A stretch of DNA of 64,000 bases from Caballeronia peredens. Lineage in GTDB: Bacteria; Pseudomonadota; Gammaproteobacteria; Burkholderiales; Burkholderiaceae. How positions within the stretch are numbered: position 1 is the stretch's first letter; every line of letters starts with the position of its first letter. Positions 42,971 to 52,168 of the stretch are shown here, in pieces. The notes beneath the pieces were generated by a model. That model saw only the letters and a list, made by a program, of their open reading frames with translations, was not told the origin of the DNA and ran no database searches. Where the stretch lies: the NCBI GenBank assembly GCA_001544595.2, contig FCOH02000022.1, forward strand, positions 39,937-103,936. The letters run 5' to 3'. A program made the position numbers and the translations under genes.

Positions 42971-44368
42971 ATGCCGCTTGCCGTCAAAGCTTTCATTGCC
43001 CCTCTCATCGTCGCGTGCGCGATGTTCATGGAAAGCGTCGACGCCAACGTCATCGTCACCGCGATTCCCGAAATGGCGCGCGCCTTCGGCCGCGATCCCG
43101 TCACGTTGAAAGTCGCCGTCACGAGCTACGTGCTCGGGCTCGGCGTCTTCATTCCGATCTGCGGCTGGGTTGCCGACCGCTTCGGCGCACGCGTCGTGTT
43201 TCGCACGGCTATCGGCATCTTCGTCCTGGGCTCGCTGCTCTGCGCGGCGTCGACATCGCTCGGTCCCTTCACCGTCGCGCGCTTCATCCAGGGCGTCGGC
43301 GGCGCGATGATGGTTCCGGTCGGCCGCATCATCATCTTCCGTTCGGTGCGCCGCTCGGAGTTCATTCGCGCGATGAACTATCTCTCCGTGCCCGCCATGC
43401 TCGGCCCCGCCGTCGGGCCGCTGCTCGGCGGTTTCATCACGACCTACCTGCACTGGCGCCTGATCTTCTTCATCAACATCCCGATCGGCATCGCCGGGAT
43501 CTGGCTGACCAACCGCTATATCGCCAACTCGCACGAGGAGCATCCGGGCCGGCTCGACTGGTTCGGCTTCTTCCTCTCCGCGAGCGCCGGTGTGCTGCTG
43601 TTGCTCGGGCTCTCGCTCGTCGGCGGCGAGCTGATTCCGCAAGGCTCGGCTTACGCGATGTGCGCCGCCGGCGCGCTGATGGTCGCGCTCTACTGCGTGC
43701 ACGCGCGCCGCGCCGAGAAGCCGCTGCTCGACCTGCGCTTCTTCCGCGTGCCGACGTTTCAGGCAAGCGTGCTTGGTGGCTCGATGTTTCGCATCGGCCT
43801 GGGCGCGGTGCCTTTCCTTTTGCCGCTCGCGCTGCAGGAAGGGCTCGGCATGACCGCGTTCAAGTCCGGCGCGATCACCTGCGCGTCGGCGTTCGGCGGC
43901 ATGTTCATGCGCTCGCTCGCCTCGCGCGTGCTGCGCCGCTACGGCTTCCGGCAGACGCTGTTCTACAACGCGGCGCTGTCGGGCATTGCCATTGCGGCGT
44001 GCGGCACGTTCTTTCCCGGCACACCGACCTGGGTGATCTGGGCCGTCGTGCTGCTCGGCGGCTTCTTCCCGGCGTTGCAGTTCACGAGCCTCAACTCGCT
44101 CGCCTACGCCGAAATCGAAACGCGCGATGTCGGCCGCGCGACCAGCCTCGCGAGCTTCGTGCAGCAGGTGTCGCTCGGTCTGGGCGTGACGGTCGCGGGC
44201 ATCACGCTCGAGCTTTCGCAGTATCTGAACGGCCATGCAAGCGTGCAATGGTCGGACTTCTGGCCTGCGTTCGTCGTCGTGGGGCTGTTCTCGTTCTTCT
44301 CGATGCCGATCACCGCGCGCCTCGCGCACGACGCTGGCACCGAAATCTCGCGCGGCACGCGCGGCTGA
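42971..44368 (+). CDS. MFS transporter, DHA2 (14-helix drug:H+ antiporter) family
   Basis: Inner-membrane transporter of 465 residues with about 14 hydrophobic segments. Seen: MESVDANVIVTAIPEMARAFG in helix 1, motif A-like GWVADRFGARVVF, motif C-like GPAVGPLLGGFITTYLHWRLIFFINIPIGI, which is typical of drug exporters. Start ATG at 42971 (MPLAVKAFIAPL), since the upstream 20 codons are not hydrophobic and not family-like. Substrate unknown. Lies between DUF3820 and nrdA and is convergent with nrdA. Confidence 0.9.
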   Translation: MPLAVKAFIAPLIVACAMFMESVDANVIVTAIPEMARAFGRDPVTLKVAVTSYVLGLGVFIPICGWVADRFGARVVFRTAIGIFVLGSLLCAASTSLGPFTVARFIQGVGGAMMVPVGRIIIFRSVRRSEFIRAMNYLSVPAMLGPAVGPLLGGFITTYLHWRLIFFINIPIGIAGIWLTNRYIANSHEEHPGRLDWFGFFLSASAGVLLLLGLSLVGGELIPQGSAYAMCAAGALMVALYCVHARRAEKPLLDLRFFRVPTFQASVLGGSMFRIGLGAVPFLLPLALQEGLGMTAFKSGAITCASAFGGMFMRSLASRVLRRYGFRQTLFYNAALSGIAIAACGTFFPGTPTWVIWAVVLLGGFFPALQFTSLNSLAYAEIETRDVGRATSLASFVQQVSLGLGVTVAGITLELSQYLNGHASVQWSDFWPAFVVVGLFSFFSMPITARLAHDAGTEISRGTRG

Positions 44369-44389
44369 AACCCGCGCGGCAAAACAAAC

Positions 44390-44429
44390 GGGCCGGCACC
44401 GGAGCGTGACGCTGCTCCGATGCCGGCCC
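44390..44429. terminator. Bidirectional terminator between the MFS gene and nrdA
   Basis: Long hairpin GGGCCGGCA-C-CGGAGC / GCTCCG-A-TGCCGGCCC with one mismatch and an eight-base loop. On the minus strand the following bases are GTTTGTTTTG, so it suits nrdA. Confidence 0.75.
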
Positions 44430-44460
44430 GCCGGACCGGCTCGATCGACTCAGGCGACGC

Positions 44461-47400
44461 TTACTGGCACGCCTCGCACTCGTCGAAGCCCGCATCGCCC
44501 GGACGCATCATGCACACGGGGCCGTCCGCTTCCGGAGCTGCTTCGACCGCCGGCGCGCTCGGTGCCGCCGCCGCATTGAAGCCCTGCGAGCCGCCCGCCG
44601 CCGACGCACCGCCCGTCACGCCGCGGCCGAACCCGCCCTGCGCACCCGATGCGCCGTTGCCACCATCGCCCGAGGGCACCGCGTTCAGCGCGCCGTGCGC
44701 GACCGTCGACTTCTCGACGTGCGTCGCCGCCATCGTGCGGAGGTAGTAGGTCGTCTTGAGGCCGCGAATCCACGCGAGCTTGTAGACCTCGTCGAGCTTC
44801 TTGCCCGACGCGCCCGCCATGTAGATGTTCAGCGACTGCGCCTGATCGATCCACTTCTGGCGGCGCGCCGCCGCTTCCACGAGCCACTTCGGATCGACTT
44901 CGAACGCGGTCGCGTAGATCGCGCGGAGGTCGGCCGGAATGCGGTCGATGCGCGAGAGCGTGCCGTCGAAGTACTTCAGATCCGACACCATCACTTCGTC
45001 CCACAGGCCGCGCGTCTTCAGGTCGCGCACAAGGTAGTCGTTGACGACCGTGAATTCGCCCGACAGATTCGACTTCACGTACAGATTCTGGAAGGTCGGC
45101 TCGATGCACGCCGACACGCCGATGATGTTGGAGATCGTCGCCGTCGGCGCGATCGCCACGCAGTTCGAGTTGCGCATGCCGTGCGTCGAGATGCGCGAGC
45201 GCAGTTCGGCCCAGTTCATCGACTCGGACGTGTCCACTTCGACATACCCGCCGCGCGCCTCGGCCAGCAGCTTCAGCGAATCCTGCGGAAGAATGCCGCG
45301 GTCCCACAGCGAGCCGCGATACGTCGCGTAGCGGCCGCGCTCTTCCGCCAGTTCCGTCGAGGCGTAGTACGCGTAGTAGCAGACGGCTTCCATCGAGCGA
45401 TCCGCGAACTCGACCGCTTCGCCCGACGCATACGGCGTGCGCAGCAGGTGCAGGCAGTCCTGGAAGCCCATGATGCCCATGCCGACCGGACGATGCTTCA
45501 GGTTCGAGTTACGCGCCTTCGGCACGGCGTAGTAATTGATGTCGATGACGTTGTCGAGCATGCGCATCGCCACGCTGATGGTGCGCTTCAACTTCGCGTG
45601 ATCCAGCGCGAAGGTGCCGTCGGCCTGCTCGACCATGTGCGCGACGAGGTTCACCGAGCCGAGATTGCACACGGCGATTTCCGTGTCGCTCGTGTTCAGC
45701 GTGATTTCCGTGCACAGGTTCGACGAATGCACGACGCCGACGTGCTGTTGCGGCGAGCGCACATTGCACGGATCCTTGAACGTGATCCACGGGTGGCCGG
45801 TCTCGAACAGCATGCCGAGCATCTTGCGCCACAGTTGCGCGGCCGGCAGCTTCTTGAACAGCTTGATCTCGCCGCGCGCGGCTTTCTCTTCGTAAGCCGT
45901 GTACGCCTTCTCGAAGTCCGCGCCGAACAGGTCGTGCAGATCCGGGCAGGTGGACGGCGAGAACAGCGTCCAGTCGCCGCCTTCCATCACGCGCTTCATG
46001 AACAGGTCGGGAATCCAGTTCGCCGTGTTCATGTCGTGGGTGCGGCGGCGGTCGTCGCCGGTGTTCTTGCGCAGTTCGAGGAATTCCTCGATGTCGAGGT
46101 GCCACGACTCGAGGTACGCGCACACCGCGCCCTTGCGCTTGCCGCCCTGATTTACTGCGACCGCCGTGTCGTTCACGACCTTCAGGAACGGCACGACGCC
46201 CTGCGACTTGCCGTTCGTGCCCTTGATGTGCGAGCCGAGCGCGCGCACGCGCGTCCAGTCGTTGCCGAGGCCGCCCGCGAACTTCGAGAGCAGCGCGTTT
46301 TCCTTGAGCGCTTCGTAGATACCGTCGAGGTCGTCGGCGACGGTCGTCAGATAGCACGACGACAGTTGCGAGCGATGCGTGCCCGAGTTGAACAGCGTCG
46401 GCGTGGACGACATGAAGTCGAACGACGACAGCACGTTGTAGAACTCGATGGCGCGCGCTTCGCGGTCGATTTCGTTGAGCGACAGGCCCATCGCGACGCG
46501 CATGAAGAATGCCTGCGGCAGCTCGATGCGCGTGCCGTCGACGTGCAGGAAGTAGCGGTCGTACAGCGTCTGCAGGCCGAGATAGCCGAATTGCAGGTCG
46601 CGGTTCGCGTCGAGCGCGGCGCCCAGGCGCTTCAGGTCGAACTGTTGCAGCTTGTCGTCGAGCAGGCCGGCTTCGGCGCCGCGCTTGATGAACTGCGGGA
46701 AGTATTCGGCGTAGCGCTCGTCCATGTCGGCCTGCGTCACTTCTCCTTCGAGAATTTCGCGGCGGATCGTATGCAGCAGGATGCGGGCGGTGACCTGGCT
46801 GTAGGCCGGGTCCTTTTCGATCATCGTGCGCGCGGCGAGGATGGCCGAGTCGTAGACCTGGCTCATCGGCACGCCGTCGTACAGGTTCTTCACCGTTTCG
46901 GCGACGATCGGGTCGGCGGAAACGGCATCGCCCAGATTCGCGCAGGCGGACACGATCAGCGCCTTGAGCGCGTCGAGGTCGAGCGGATGCGTGACGCCGT
47001 TGTCCGTCACGTTGATGACGCCGTCGTGCGACTGCGCGTTCGGCGCCTGCGCGCGTTCCTGGGAACGCTGCTGCGTGCGCTTCTCGCGATACAGCACGTA
47101 GGCGCGCGCGACGTTGTGCTCGCCGCCGCGCATCAGCGCGAGTTCGACCTGATCCTGAATGTCTTCGATGTGGAACGTGCCGCCATGCGGACGGCTGCGC
47201 ACGAGCGCGCGCACGACGGCCTGCGTCAATTGTTCGACCAGCTCGCGCACGCGCGCGGAAGCGGCGCCCTGACCGCCGTTGACGGCGATGAACGCCTTCG
47301 TCACGGCAATGGCGATTTTCGAAGGCTCGAACGACACCACGCTTCCGTTGCGACGGATGACCTTGTAGTCGGCATACGTCGTGTTCGGCGCGAGCGCCGG

Positions 47401-47481
47401 GGCGCCTGCGGACTGCGCACCGCCGGTCGGCAGTGCGGATGCGCCTTCGAAGGAAGTCGTGGCGTTCTCGGTGGTTTGCAT
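44461..47481 (-). CDS. nrdA: Ribonucleoside-diphosphate reductase, class I, alpha subunit
   Basis: Catalytic subunit reducing ribonucleoside diphosphates. 1006 residues. Seen: an N-terminal ATP-cone (about 37-130, YKVIRRNGSVVSFEPSKIAIAV), LNSGTHRSQLSSCYLTTV with the first redox cysteine, NLCTEITLNTSDTE with the catalytic Asn-Cys-Glu, CNLGSVNL, and the C-terminal CEACQ pair that receives electrons. A Gly/Ala-rich linker (NGASGAQGGFGRG) precedes the C-terminus. Start ATG at 47481, supported by CAGGAG; the longer frame upstream is rejected. A ~420-base leader starts at a promoter overlapped by NrdR-like boxes. Confidence 0.96.
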   Translation of the reverse strand: MQTTENATTSFEGASALPTGGAQSAGAPALAPNTTYADYKVIRRNGSVVSFEPSKIAIAVTKAFIAVNGGQGAASARVRELVEQLTQAVVRALVRSRPHGGTFHIEDIQDQVELALMRGGEHNVARAYVLYREKRTQQRSQERAQAPNAQSHDGVINVTDNGVTHPLDLDALKALIVSACANLGDAVSADPIVAETVKNLYDGVPMSQVYDSAILAARTMIEKDPAYSQVTARILLHTIRREILEGEVTQADMDERYAEYFPQFIKRGAEAGLLDDKLQQFDLKRLGAALDANRDLQFGYLGLQTLYDRYFLHVDGTRIELPQAFFMRVAMGLSLNEIDREARAIEFYNVLSSFDFMSSTPTLFNSGTHRSQLSSCYLTTVADDLDGIYEALKENALLSKFAGGLGNDWTRVRALGSHIKGTNGKSQGVVPFLKVVNDTAVAVNQGGKRKGAVCAYLESWHLDIEEFLELRKNTGDDRRRTHDMNTANWIPDLFMKRVMEGGDWTLFSPSTCPDLHDLFGADFEKAYTAYEEKAARGEIKLFKKLPAAQLWRKMLGMLFETGHPWITFKDPCNVRSPQQHVGVVHSSNLCTEITLNTSDTEIAVCNLGSVNLVAHMVEQADGTFALDHAKLKRTISVAMRMLDNVIDINYYAVPKARNSNLKHRPVGMGIMGFQDCLHLLRTPYASGEAVEFADRSMEAVCYYAYYASTELAEERGRYATYRGSLWDRGILPQDSLKLLAEARGGYVEVDTSESMNWAELRSRISTHGMRNSNCVAIAPTATISNIIGVSACIEPTFQNLYVKSNLSGEFTVVNDYLVRDLKTRGLWDEVMVSDLKYFDGTLSRIDRIPADLRAIYATAFEVDPKWLVEAAARRQKWIDQAQSLNIYMAGASGKKLDEVYKLAWIRGLKTTYYLRTMAATHVEKSTVAHGALNAVPSGDGGNGASGAQGGFGRGVTGGASAAGGSQGFNAAAAPSAPAVEAAPEADGPVCMMRPGDAGFDECEACQ

Positions 47482-47869
47482 GTGCAAAACTCCTGGTGTT
47501 CGAATGGTGCGGATGTTCCGCGGATTTATCACTTATGCCGCGCGCGTCGCGAGACGCGTGAACCTCGCGCGGTATTTTGGCGGTCAAACGGGCTGTGAAT
47601 GCAGCAGGCTCGGAATTCGAATCGCGGCGCTTTCGGCCCGCACTGTTATTGGCGTCTCATGCGGTGCCCGCGTTGGCGCACGGTGTCGGTCGACGCAACT
47701 CGCATTCACTTGCACGCTTCTTCACGGTGCTGCTCGCTGGCGCTCGATGCGTCAGGGGTTTCTTTCTAAACCGCAGAAACCGCCTCGCGCACCGCCCCGG
47801 GCCAGCCAAACTTCTTCTACGCCGGAAAGCGGGCGGCGCCGGCTCGACTGAGCGGGCGCCGCCTCAACA

Positions 47870-47934
47870 ACACAAGATCTAGTGCAAAGTACGTCTGTCG
47901 GCACCAAGTATAGTGGGCATCCGCGCAGTCTCAA
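47870..47934 (-). promoter_or_regulatory. nrdA promoter with two NrdR-box-like sites
   Basis: On the minus strand TTGAGA (47934-47929), 16 bases, TATACT (47912-47907). The -10 lies inside box GCACCAAGTATAGTGG (47901-47916); a second box ACACAAGATCTAGTGC lies at 47870-47885. The starts are exactly 31 bases apart, the spacing known for tandem NrdR boxes. Predicted start is near 47900, giving a leader of about 420 bases in which I see no gene. Confidence 0.7.
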
Positions 47935-48050
47935 AAACTTTTTTCTGCTTGCTCAGGGTTGACTTTTCTCATTTCAAGCGCGGCAAGGCAAAGCGCGTAG
48001 CGTCGCTGCGCTGCAGCGAGAAAAACCTTACGCGATGCTCAGGTGTTGGC

Positions 48051-48656
48051 TCAGTCGGTGGACTGGAACGGGAAATACGACGGCGGCAATGCGCTGTCAT
48101 GACGCAGGCGCGGCCAGTCGAAATGCGGGCCGGGATCGGTCTTGCGGCCGGGCGCGATGTCCGAATGACCGACGAGCGCATCGATCGGATAACGCTTCAC
48201 GACGATGCGCACGAGCGCGGCAAGCGCTTCGTATTGCGCGTTCTCGAACGGCACGCGGTCGCTGCCTTCGAGTTCGACGCCGATCGAGAAATCGTTGCAG
48301 CGCTCGCGTCCGCAGAACGCGGAGACGCCGGCGTGCCACGCGCGTTCGTCGCAGGAGACGAATTGTTCGATCGCGCCGTCGCGGCGAATCACGAAATGCG
48401 CCGACACGCGCATGCCGCGCAGATGATCGAAGTACGGATGCGCGTCGTGGTCGAGCCGGTTGAGGAAGAAATCCGCGATGGAATTGGTCGAGAAGTCGTC
48501 CGGCGGCAGGCTGATGTTGTGCACGACGATGAGCGTCGGCACCGCGTTGTCCGGCCGCGCTTCGAAATTCGGCGACGGCAGGCGCTGCGCGCTCGTGAGC
48601 CAGCCCTGTGCGTCGATGTGCGGTTCTCGCCTCGACGCGATGTGTGAAGTGTTCAT
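48051..48656 (-). CDS. ampD: 1,6-anhydro-N-acetylmuramyl-L-alanine amidase AmpD
   Basis: Cytoplasmic zinc amidase that removes the stem peptide from anhydro-muropeptides in murein recycling, and so keeps AmpR/ampC uninduced where present. 201 residues. Seen: LIVVHNISLPP with the first zinc His, VSAHFVIRRDGAIEQFV, ERCNDFSIGVELEG, and GHSDIAPGRKTDPGPHFDW with the other ligands. The ATG overlaps the upstream gene by four bases (ATGA). Provides the tripeptide reused by Mpl (29.4-30.8 kb). Confidence 0.95.
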   Translation of the reverse strand: MNTSHIASRREPHIDAQGWLTSAQRLPSPNFEARPDNAVPTLIVVHNISLPPDDFSTNSIADFFLNRLDHDAHPYFDHLRGMRVSAHFVIRRDGAIEQFVSCDERAWHAGVSAFCGRERCNDFSIGVELEGSDRVPFENAQYEALAALVRIVVKRYPIDALVGHSDIAPGRKTDPGPHFDWPRLRHDSALPPSYFPFQSTD

Positions 48657-48994
48657 CGGGCGTCGCGGCCGCTTGGACGGCTCGCGTGACGGCGAGCGTG
48701 ATCGGCGCAGCAGAAGCGCTCGCCCGCCACGACGATCGACTCGCTGCGCGGCGTGTGCACGCCGCATTGCACGCAGCGGATCAGCGGATCGGCGAGTTGC
48801 GGCGTGCCTTGTGCGGCCGCGCCGTTGCCGCCGCCGCTCGTCGCGCGCGCGCGGCGTGTGCCGCCGGCGTTGCCTGCGCTCGCCGTGCCCGCCTGGGCGT
48901 CGCCCTGCTGCGCGCGTTCGTTGGCGCGGCGCAGCTTCTTCAGAAGCCACTGGCTCAGAAAGAAAAGGACAATGAGGAAGAAGAAATTTCGCAT
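48653..48994 (-). CDS. PP0621-type small membrane-anchored protein with Cys pairs
   Basis: 113 residues. An N-terminal membrane segment (MRNFFFLIVLFFLSQWLLKKLRR) is followed by a low-complexity Ala/Gly/Arg linker (about 27-70) and a small cysteine-containing end (LIRCVQCGVHTPRSESI...GERFCCADH) that could bind zinc through CxxC and CC. The layout matches PP0621-family proteins of unknown role found next to ampD. Translationally coupled to ampD by an ATGA overlap. Confidence 0.85.
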   Translation of the reverse strand: MRNFFFLIVLFFLSQWLLKKLRRANERAQQGDAQAGTASAGNAGGTRRARATSGGGNGAAAQGTPQLADPLIRCVQCGVHTPRSESIVVAGERFCCADHARRHASRPSGRDAR

Positions 48995-49032
48995 CGGTTC
49001 GAAAGCCGGATAAGAATGCGTTCGGACGATCG

Positions 49033-49956
49033 TCAGACCACCGCTCTGTGCAGCAGCACTTCGAACACGAAGCGGCTGCCGACATAAGCCAGCAGCAGCG
49101 CGGCGAACGAGGCCAGCACCCAGCGCAGCGCGGCGCGTCCGCGCCAGCCCGAAATGCGGCGCGCGGTCAGCAGCGCGCCGAACATCAGCCACGACAGGAA
49201 CGCGAACACGGTCTTGTGATCGAGGCGCAGCGCGCGATCGACGAGTTGCTCGTTGAAAGCGATGCCGGATACGAGCGTGAGCGTGAGCAGCACGAAGCCC
49301 GCGGCGATCAGGCGGAACAGCAGCTTTTCGAGCGTGAGGAGCGGCGGCAAGGTGTCGAGCCAGCTCGCGAGCCAGCCGTGACCGTCATGCCGCGTCGAGA
49401 GCCCGCGCATGCGCTGCAGGCGGCGTTCCAGCATCAGCATGAGCACGGCGTGGAGCGCGGCGATCGCGAAGAGCCCGTACGCGATGTTGGCGATCAGGAA
49501 GTGCAGCTTGAACATCGGCGCGGCGGAATACGACAGCACGCGCACGCCGCCGAACAGCAGCGGCAGCAATGACGCGATGCACGCGAGCGGCAGCACGAGC
49601 AGGCGCAAGCCGTCCAGCGGAAAGAAGAAACTTTCGATCCAGTAGATGCCCGCGCCGAGCCAGAACATCGCGGAAAGCGCGAACGCGAAGCCGAAGATCA
49701 TCGCGTTCTGGGGGAAGATCGTGGTGTGCAGCAGAACGCCGTGCACGAGCAACGCTATTAATAATAGAGCACGCCCGACGCCGCTCATGCCGGACGCCCT
49801 CGATCGGGCCACGGGCGCCGGCGCCGCGGTCGCGAATCCCGTCGAAGGCATGCCCGCCAGCGCCGGCTCGACAGCCGTATGACGATGCGCGCGCCAGCCC
49901 GCCACGGCGAGGCCGCCGTAGAGAAGCGCAGTGAGGGCATACAGTACAATATCCAT
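49033..49956 (-). CDS. YpjD/CcsA-like inner-membrane protein (cytochrome c assembly family)
   Basis: 307 residues with about eight membrane segments and no signal peptide. Seen: MDIVLYALTALLYGGLAVAGW at the start and the later segments MFKLHFLIANIAYGLFAIAALHAVLMLMLERR and AFNEQLVDRALRLDHKTVFAFLSWLMFGALLTARRISGWRGR; the His residues in HFLIANIAYG and LDHKT are the conserved ones of CcsA/HemX-like proteins. Usually found next to ffh, as here (divergent). Role in haem handling is inferred from the family. First gene of the ypjD-PP0621-ampD unit. Confidence 0.88.
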   Translation of the reverse strand: MDIVLYALTALLYGGLAVAGWRAHRHTAVEPALAGMPSTGFATAAPAPVARSRASGMSGVGRALLLIALLVHGVLLHTTIFPQNAMIFGFAFALSAMFWLGAGIYWIESFFFPLDGLRLLVLPLACIASLLPLLFGGVRVLSYSAAPMFKLHFLIANIAYGLFAIAALHAVLMLMLERRLQRMRGLSTRHDGHGWLASWLDTLPPLLTLEKLLFRLIAAGFVLLTLTLVSGIAFNEQLVDRALRLDHKTVFAFLSWLMFGALLTARRISGWRGRAALRWVLASFAALLLAYVGSRFVFEVLLHRAVV

Positions 49957-50079
49957 GTTCGAAGTTTACACTAGGCCCTTGACTCGCGACGGTTTCCCCC
50001 TTGTGCCAACGCGGGGCGGCACGCGAGGCGGCGCAGCGGATAGCAGTGAAAAAGGGCCGCATTCTCTACAGATTCCCCC

Positions 50080-51447
50080 ATGCTCGATAACCTCACTCAA
50101 CGGATGGCGCGCGTCGTCAAGACGCTGCGCGGCGAGGCCCGGCTCACCGAGGCCAACACGCAGGAGATGCTGCGCGAAGTGCGTCTCGCGCTGCTCGAAG
50201 CGGACGTGGCGCTGCCGGTCGTGCGCGAATTCATCGCGAAGGTGAAGGAGAAGGCGCTCGGCGAGGAAGTGCTCTCGAGCCTGTCGCCGGGGCAGGCGCT
50301 CGTCGGCGTCGTGCAGCGCGAGCTGACGGCCGTCATCGGCGGCGATTACGAAGGCAAGGCCGCCGAACTCGATCTCGCCGTCACGCCGCCCGCCGTCATC
50401 CTGATGGCCGGTCTGCAGGGCGCGGGCAAGACCACCACCACCGGCAAGCTCGCCAAGCTGCTGCGCGAGAAGCACAAGAAGAAGGTGCTGACGGTGTCGG
50501 TCGACGTGTACCGCCCCGCCGCCATCCGCCAGTTGCAGACGGTGACCGAGCAGGTCGGCGCGGATTTTTTCCCGTCCGAGCCGGATCAGAAGCCCGCGGA
50601 CATCGCGCGCGCGGCGATCGACTGGGCGAAGCGCCATTACCACGACGTCGTGATCGTCGATACCGCCGGCCGTCTTGGCATCGACGAAGCGATGATGAAC
50701 GAGATCAGCGAACTGCACGCGCTGCTCAAGCCGGCTGAAACGCTGTTCGTCGTCGATGCCATGCTCGGCCAGGACGCCGTGAATACCGCGAAGGCGTTCA
50801 ACGACGCGCTGCCGCTCACGGGCGTCGTGCTCACCAAGCTCGACGGCGATTCGCGCGGTGGCGCGGCGCTTTCGGTGCGCCATGTCACCGGCAAGCCGAT
50901 CAAGTTCGTCGGTGTCGCGGAAAAGCTCGACGGTCTCGAAGTCTTCCACCCGGATCGCATGGCGAACCGGATCCTCGGCATGGGCGACATCCTCGCGCTC
51001 GTCGAGGAAGCGCAGCGCGGCGTCGATACGCAGGCCGCGCAGAAGCTCGCCGACAAGGTCAAGAAAGGCGGCGACTTCGACCTGAACGACTTCAAGGCGC
51101 AGCTCTCGCAAATGAAGAAGATGGGCGGCCTCTCCTCGCTGATGGACAAGCTGCCCGCGCAGTTCCAGCAGGCGGCGCAAGGCGCGGACATGAACAATGC
51201 CGAGAAGCAGATGCGCCGCATGGAAGGCATCATCAACTCGATGACGCTTGCCGAGCGCGCCAAGCCCGAACTCATCAAGGCCGCGCGCAAACGGCGCATC
51301 GCGGCGGGCGCGGGCGTGCATGTTCAGGAAGTGAACCGCATGCTGAACCAGTACGAGCAGATGCGCGGCATGATGAAGAAGCTGAAGGGCGGCAACATGC
51401 AGAAGATGATGCGCGGCATGAAGGGCATGTTGCCCGGCATGCGCTGA
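50080..51447 (+). CDS. ffh: Signal recognition particle GTPase Ffh
   Basis: Binds 4.5S RNA and targets nascent membrane proteins to FtsY. 455 residues. Seen: N domain from MLDNLTQRMARVVKTLRGEARLT, GTPase motifs GLQGAGKTTTTGKLAK, VDVYRPAAIRQLQ, IVDTAGRLGID, TKLDGDSRGGAALS, and the methionine-rich M domain to the end (MRRMEGIINSMTLAERAKPELIKA, MKKLKGGNMQKMMRGMKGMLPGMR). The 4.5S RNA gene is not seen in this window. Confidence 0.98.
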   Translation: MLDNLTQRMARVVKTLRGEARLTEANTQEMLREVRLALLEADVALPVVREFIAKVKEKALGEEVLSSLSPGQALVGVVQRELTAVIGGDYEGKAAELDLAVTPPAVILMAGLQGAGKTTTTGKLAKLLREKHKKKVLTVSVDVYRPAAIRQLQTVTEQVGADFFPSEPDQKPADIARAAIDWAKRHYHDVVIVDTAGRLGIDEAMMNEISELHALLKPAETLFVVDAMLGQDAVNTAKAFNDALPLTGVVLTKLDGDSRGGAALSVRHVTGKPIKFVGVAEKLDGLEVFHPDRMANRILGMGDILALVEEAQRGVDTQAAQKLADKVKKGGDFDLNDFKAQLSQMKKMGGLSSLMDKLPAQFQQAAQGADMNNAEKQMRRMEGIINSMTLAERAKPELIKAARKRRIAAGAGVHVQEVNRMLNQYEQMRGMMKKLKGGNMQKMMRGMKGMLPGMR

Positions 51448-51461
51448 TCTGCGCCCGGTCG

Positions 51462-51501
51462 AACCCGCGCCCCTTCCGCTCGCCGCGGAGAGCGCGGGTT
51501 T
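51462..51501 (+). terminator. Possible terminator after ffh
   Basis: Stem AACCCGCGC / GCGCGGGTT separated by 21 bases that are partly self-complementary; only a short T-rich tail follows. Confidence 0.4.
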
Positions 51502-51565
51502 ATCATATGGCGCACGCCGCCGTTTTTTTCCACACTAAGAAGTCAGCCTCTCCCCCGCTTTCCCT

Positions 51566-52117
51566 ATGAATCGCGACGAAGCCCTCCATATTTTCAGCCA
51601 CTCCGAAGAAATCGTGACGGCTGACGAAGTCAACGCATCGATCGGCACGATGGCCGCGGCCATCAAGACGGCGACGCAAGACGACTTCCCGCTCGTGCTC
51701 TCGGTCATGGGAGGCGCGGCCGTGTTCACCGGCATGCTGCTGCCGCATCTGGATTTCCCGCTGGAGTTCGATTACATCCACCTGACGCGCTATCGCAACG
51801 CCATCAAGGGCGGCAGCGAGATGCAATGGCGCGTGGCGCCGGCGGAATCGGTGAAGGATCGCGTGGTGCTCGTGCTCGACGACATCCTCGACGAAGGCGA
51901 AACGATGGCCGCGATCCGCGACCGCATCATGGCGATGGGCGCGAAGACGTTTCTCTCGGCGGTGCTGTGCGAGAAGATCATCCCGAAGGCGAAGCCGCTG
52001 CGTCCCGATTTCTGCGGATTCGAGGTGCCGGACCGGTATGTGTTCGGCTGCGGCATGGATGCGAAGGGGTACTGGCGGAATTTGCCGACGATTCGGGCGC
52101 TGACGGAAGGCGCGTGA
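51566..52117 (+). CDS. Hypoxanthine-guanine phosphoribosyltransferase family protein
   Basis: Purine-salvage enzyme converting hypoxanthine/guanine and PRPP to nucleotides. 183 residues. Seen: FPLVLSVMGGAAVFTGMLLPHLDFPLEFDYIHLTRY (purine-side region) and the PRPP motif RVVLVLDDILDEGETMAAIRDRI, with VLCEKIIPKAKPLRPDFCGFEVPDRYVFGCGMD near the end. This sequence type is annotated as hypoxanthine-guanine phosphoribosyltransferase in Burkholderiaceae. The strong hairpin at about 52144 follows the gene. Confidence 0.9.
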   Translation: MNRDEALHIFSHSEEIVTADEVNASIGTMAAAIKTATQDDFPLVLSVMGGAAVFTGMLLPHLDFPLEFDYIHLTRYRNAIKGGSEMQWRVAPAESVKDRVVLVLDDILDEGETMAAIRDRIMAMGAKTFLSAVLCEKIIPKAKPLRPDFCGFEVPDRYVFGCGMDAKGYWRNLPTIRALTEGA

Positions 52118-52143
52118 GCGCGTGCGTTTTGGGAAGCGATACA

Positions 52144-52168
52144 AAAAAGCGGCCTCGGCCGCTTTTTT
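52144..52168. terminator. Bidirectional intrinsic terminator between the HGPRT gene and marC
   Basis: Hairpin of AAAAAAGCGGCC and GGCCGCTTTTTT type with a very short loop, between convergent genes; it overlaps the marC stop region (position accurate to about one base). Confidence 0.8.

Noticed and set aside
44695..47598. 967-codon plus-strand ORF antisense to nrdA
   Set aside because: Shadow of nrdA; no domain recognisable and composition is biased to Arg, Val and Asp.
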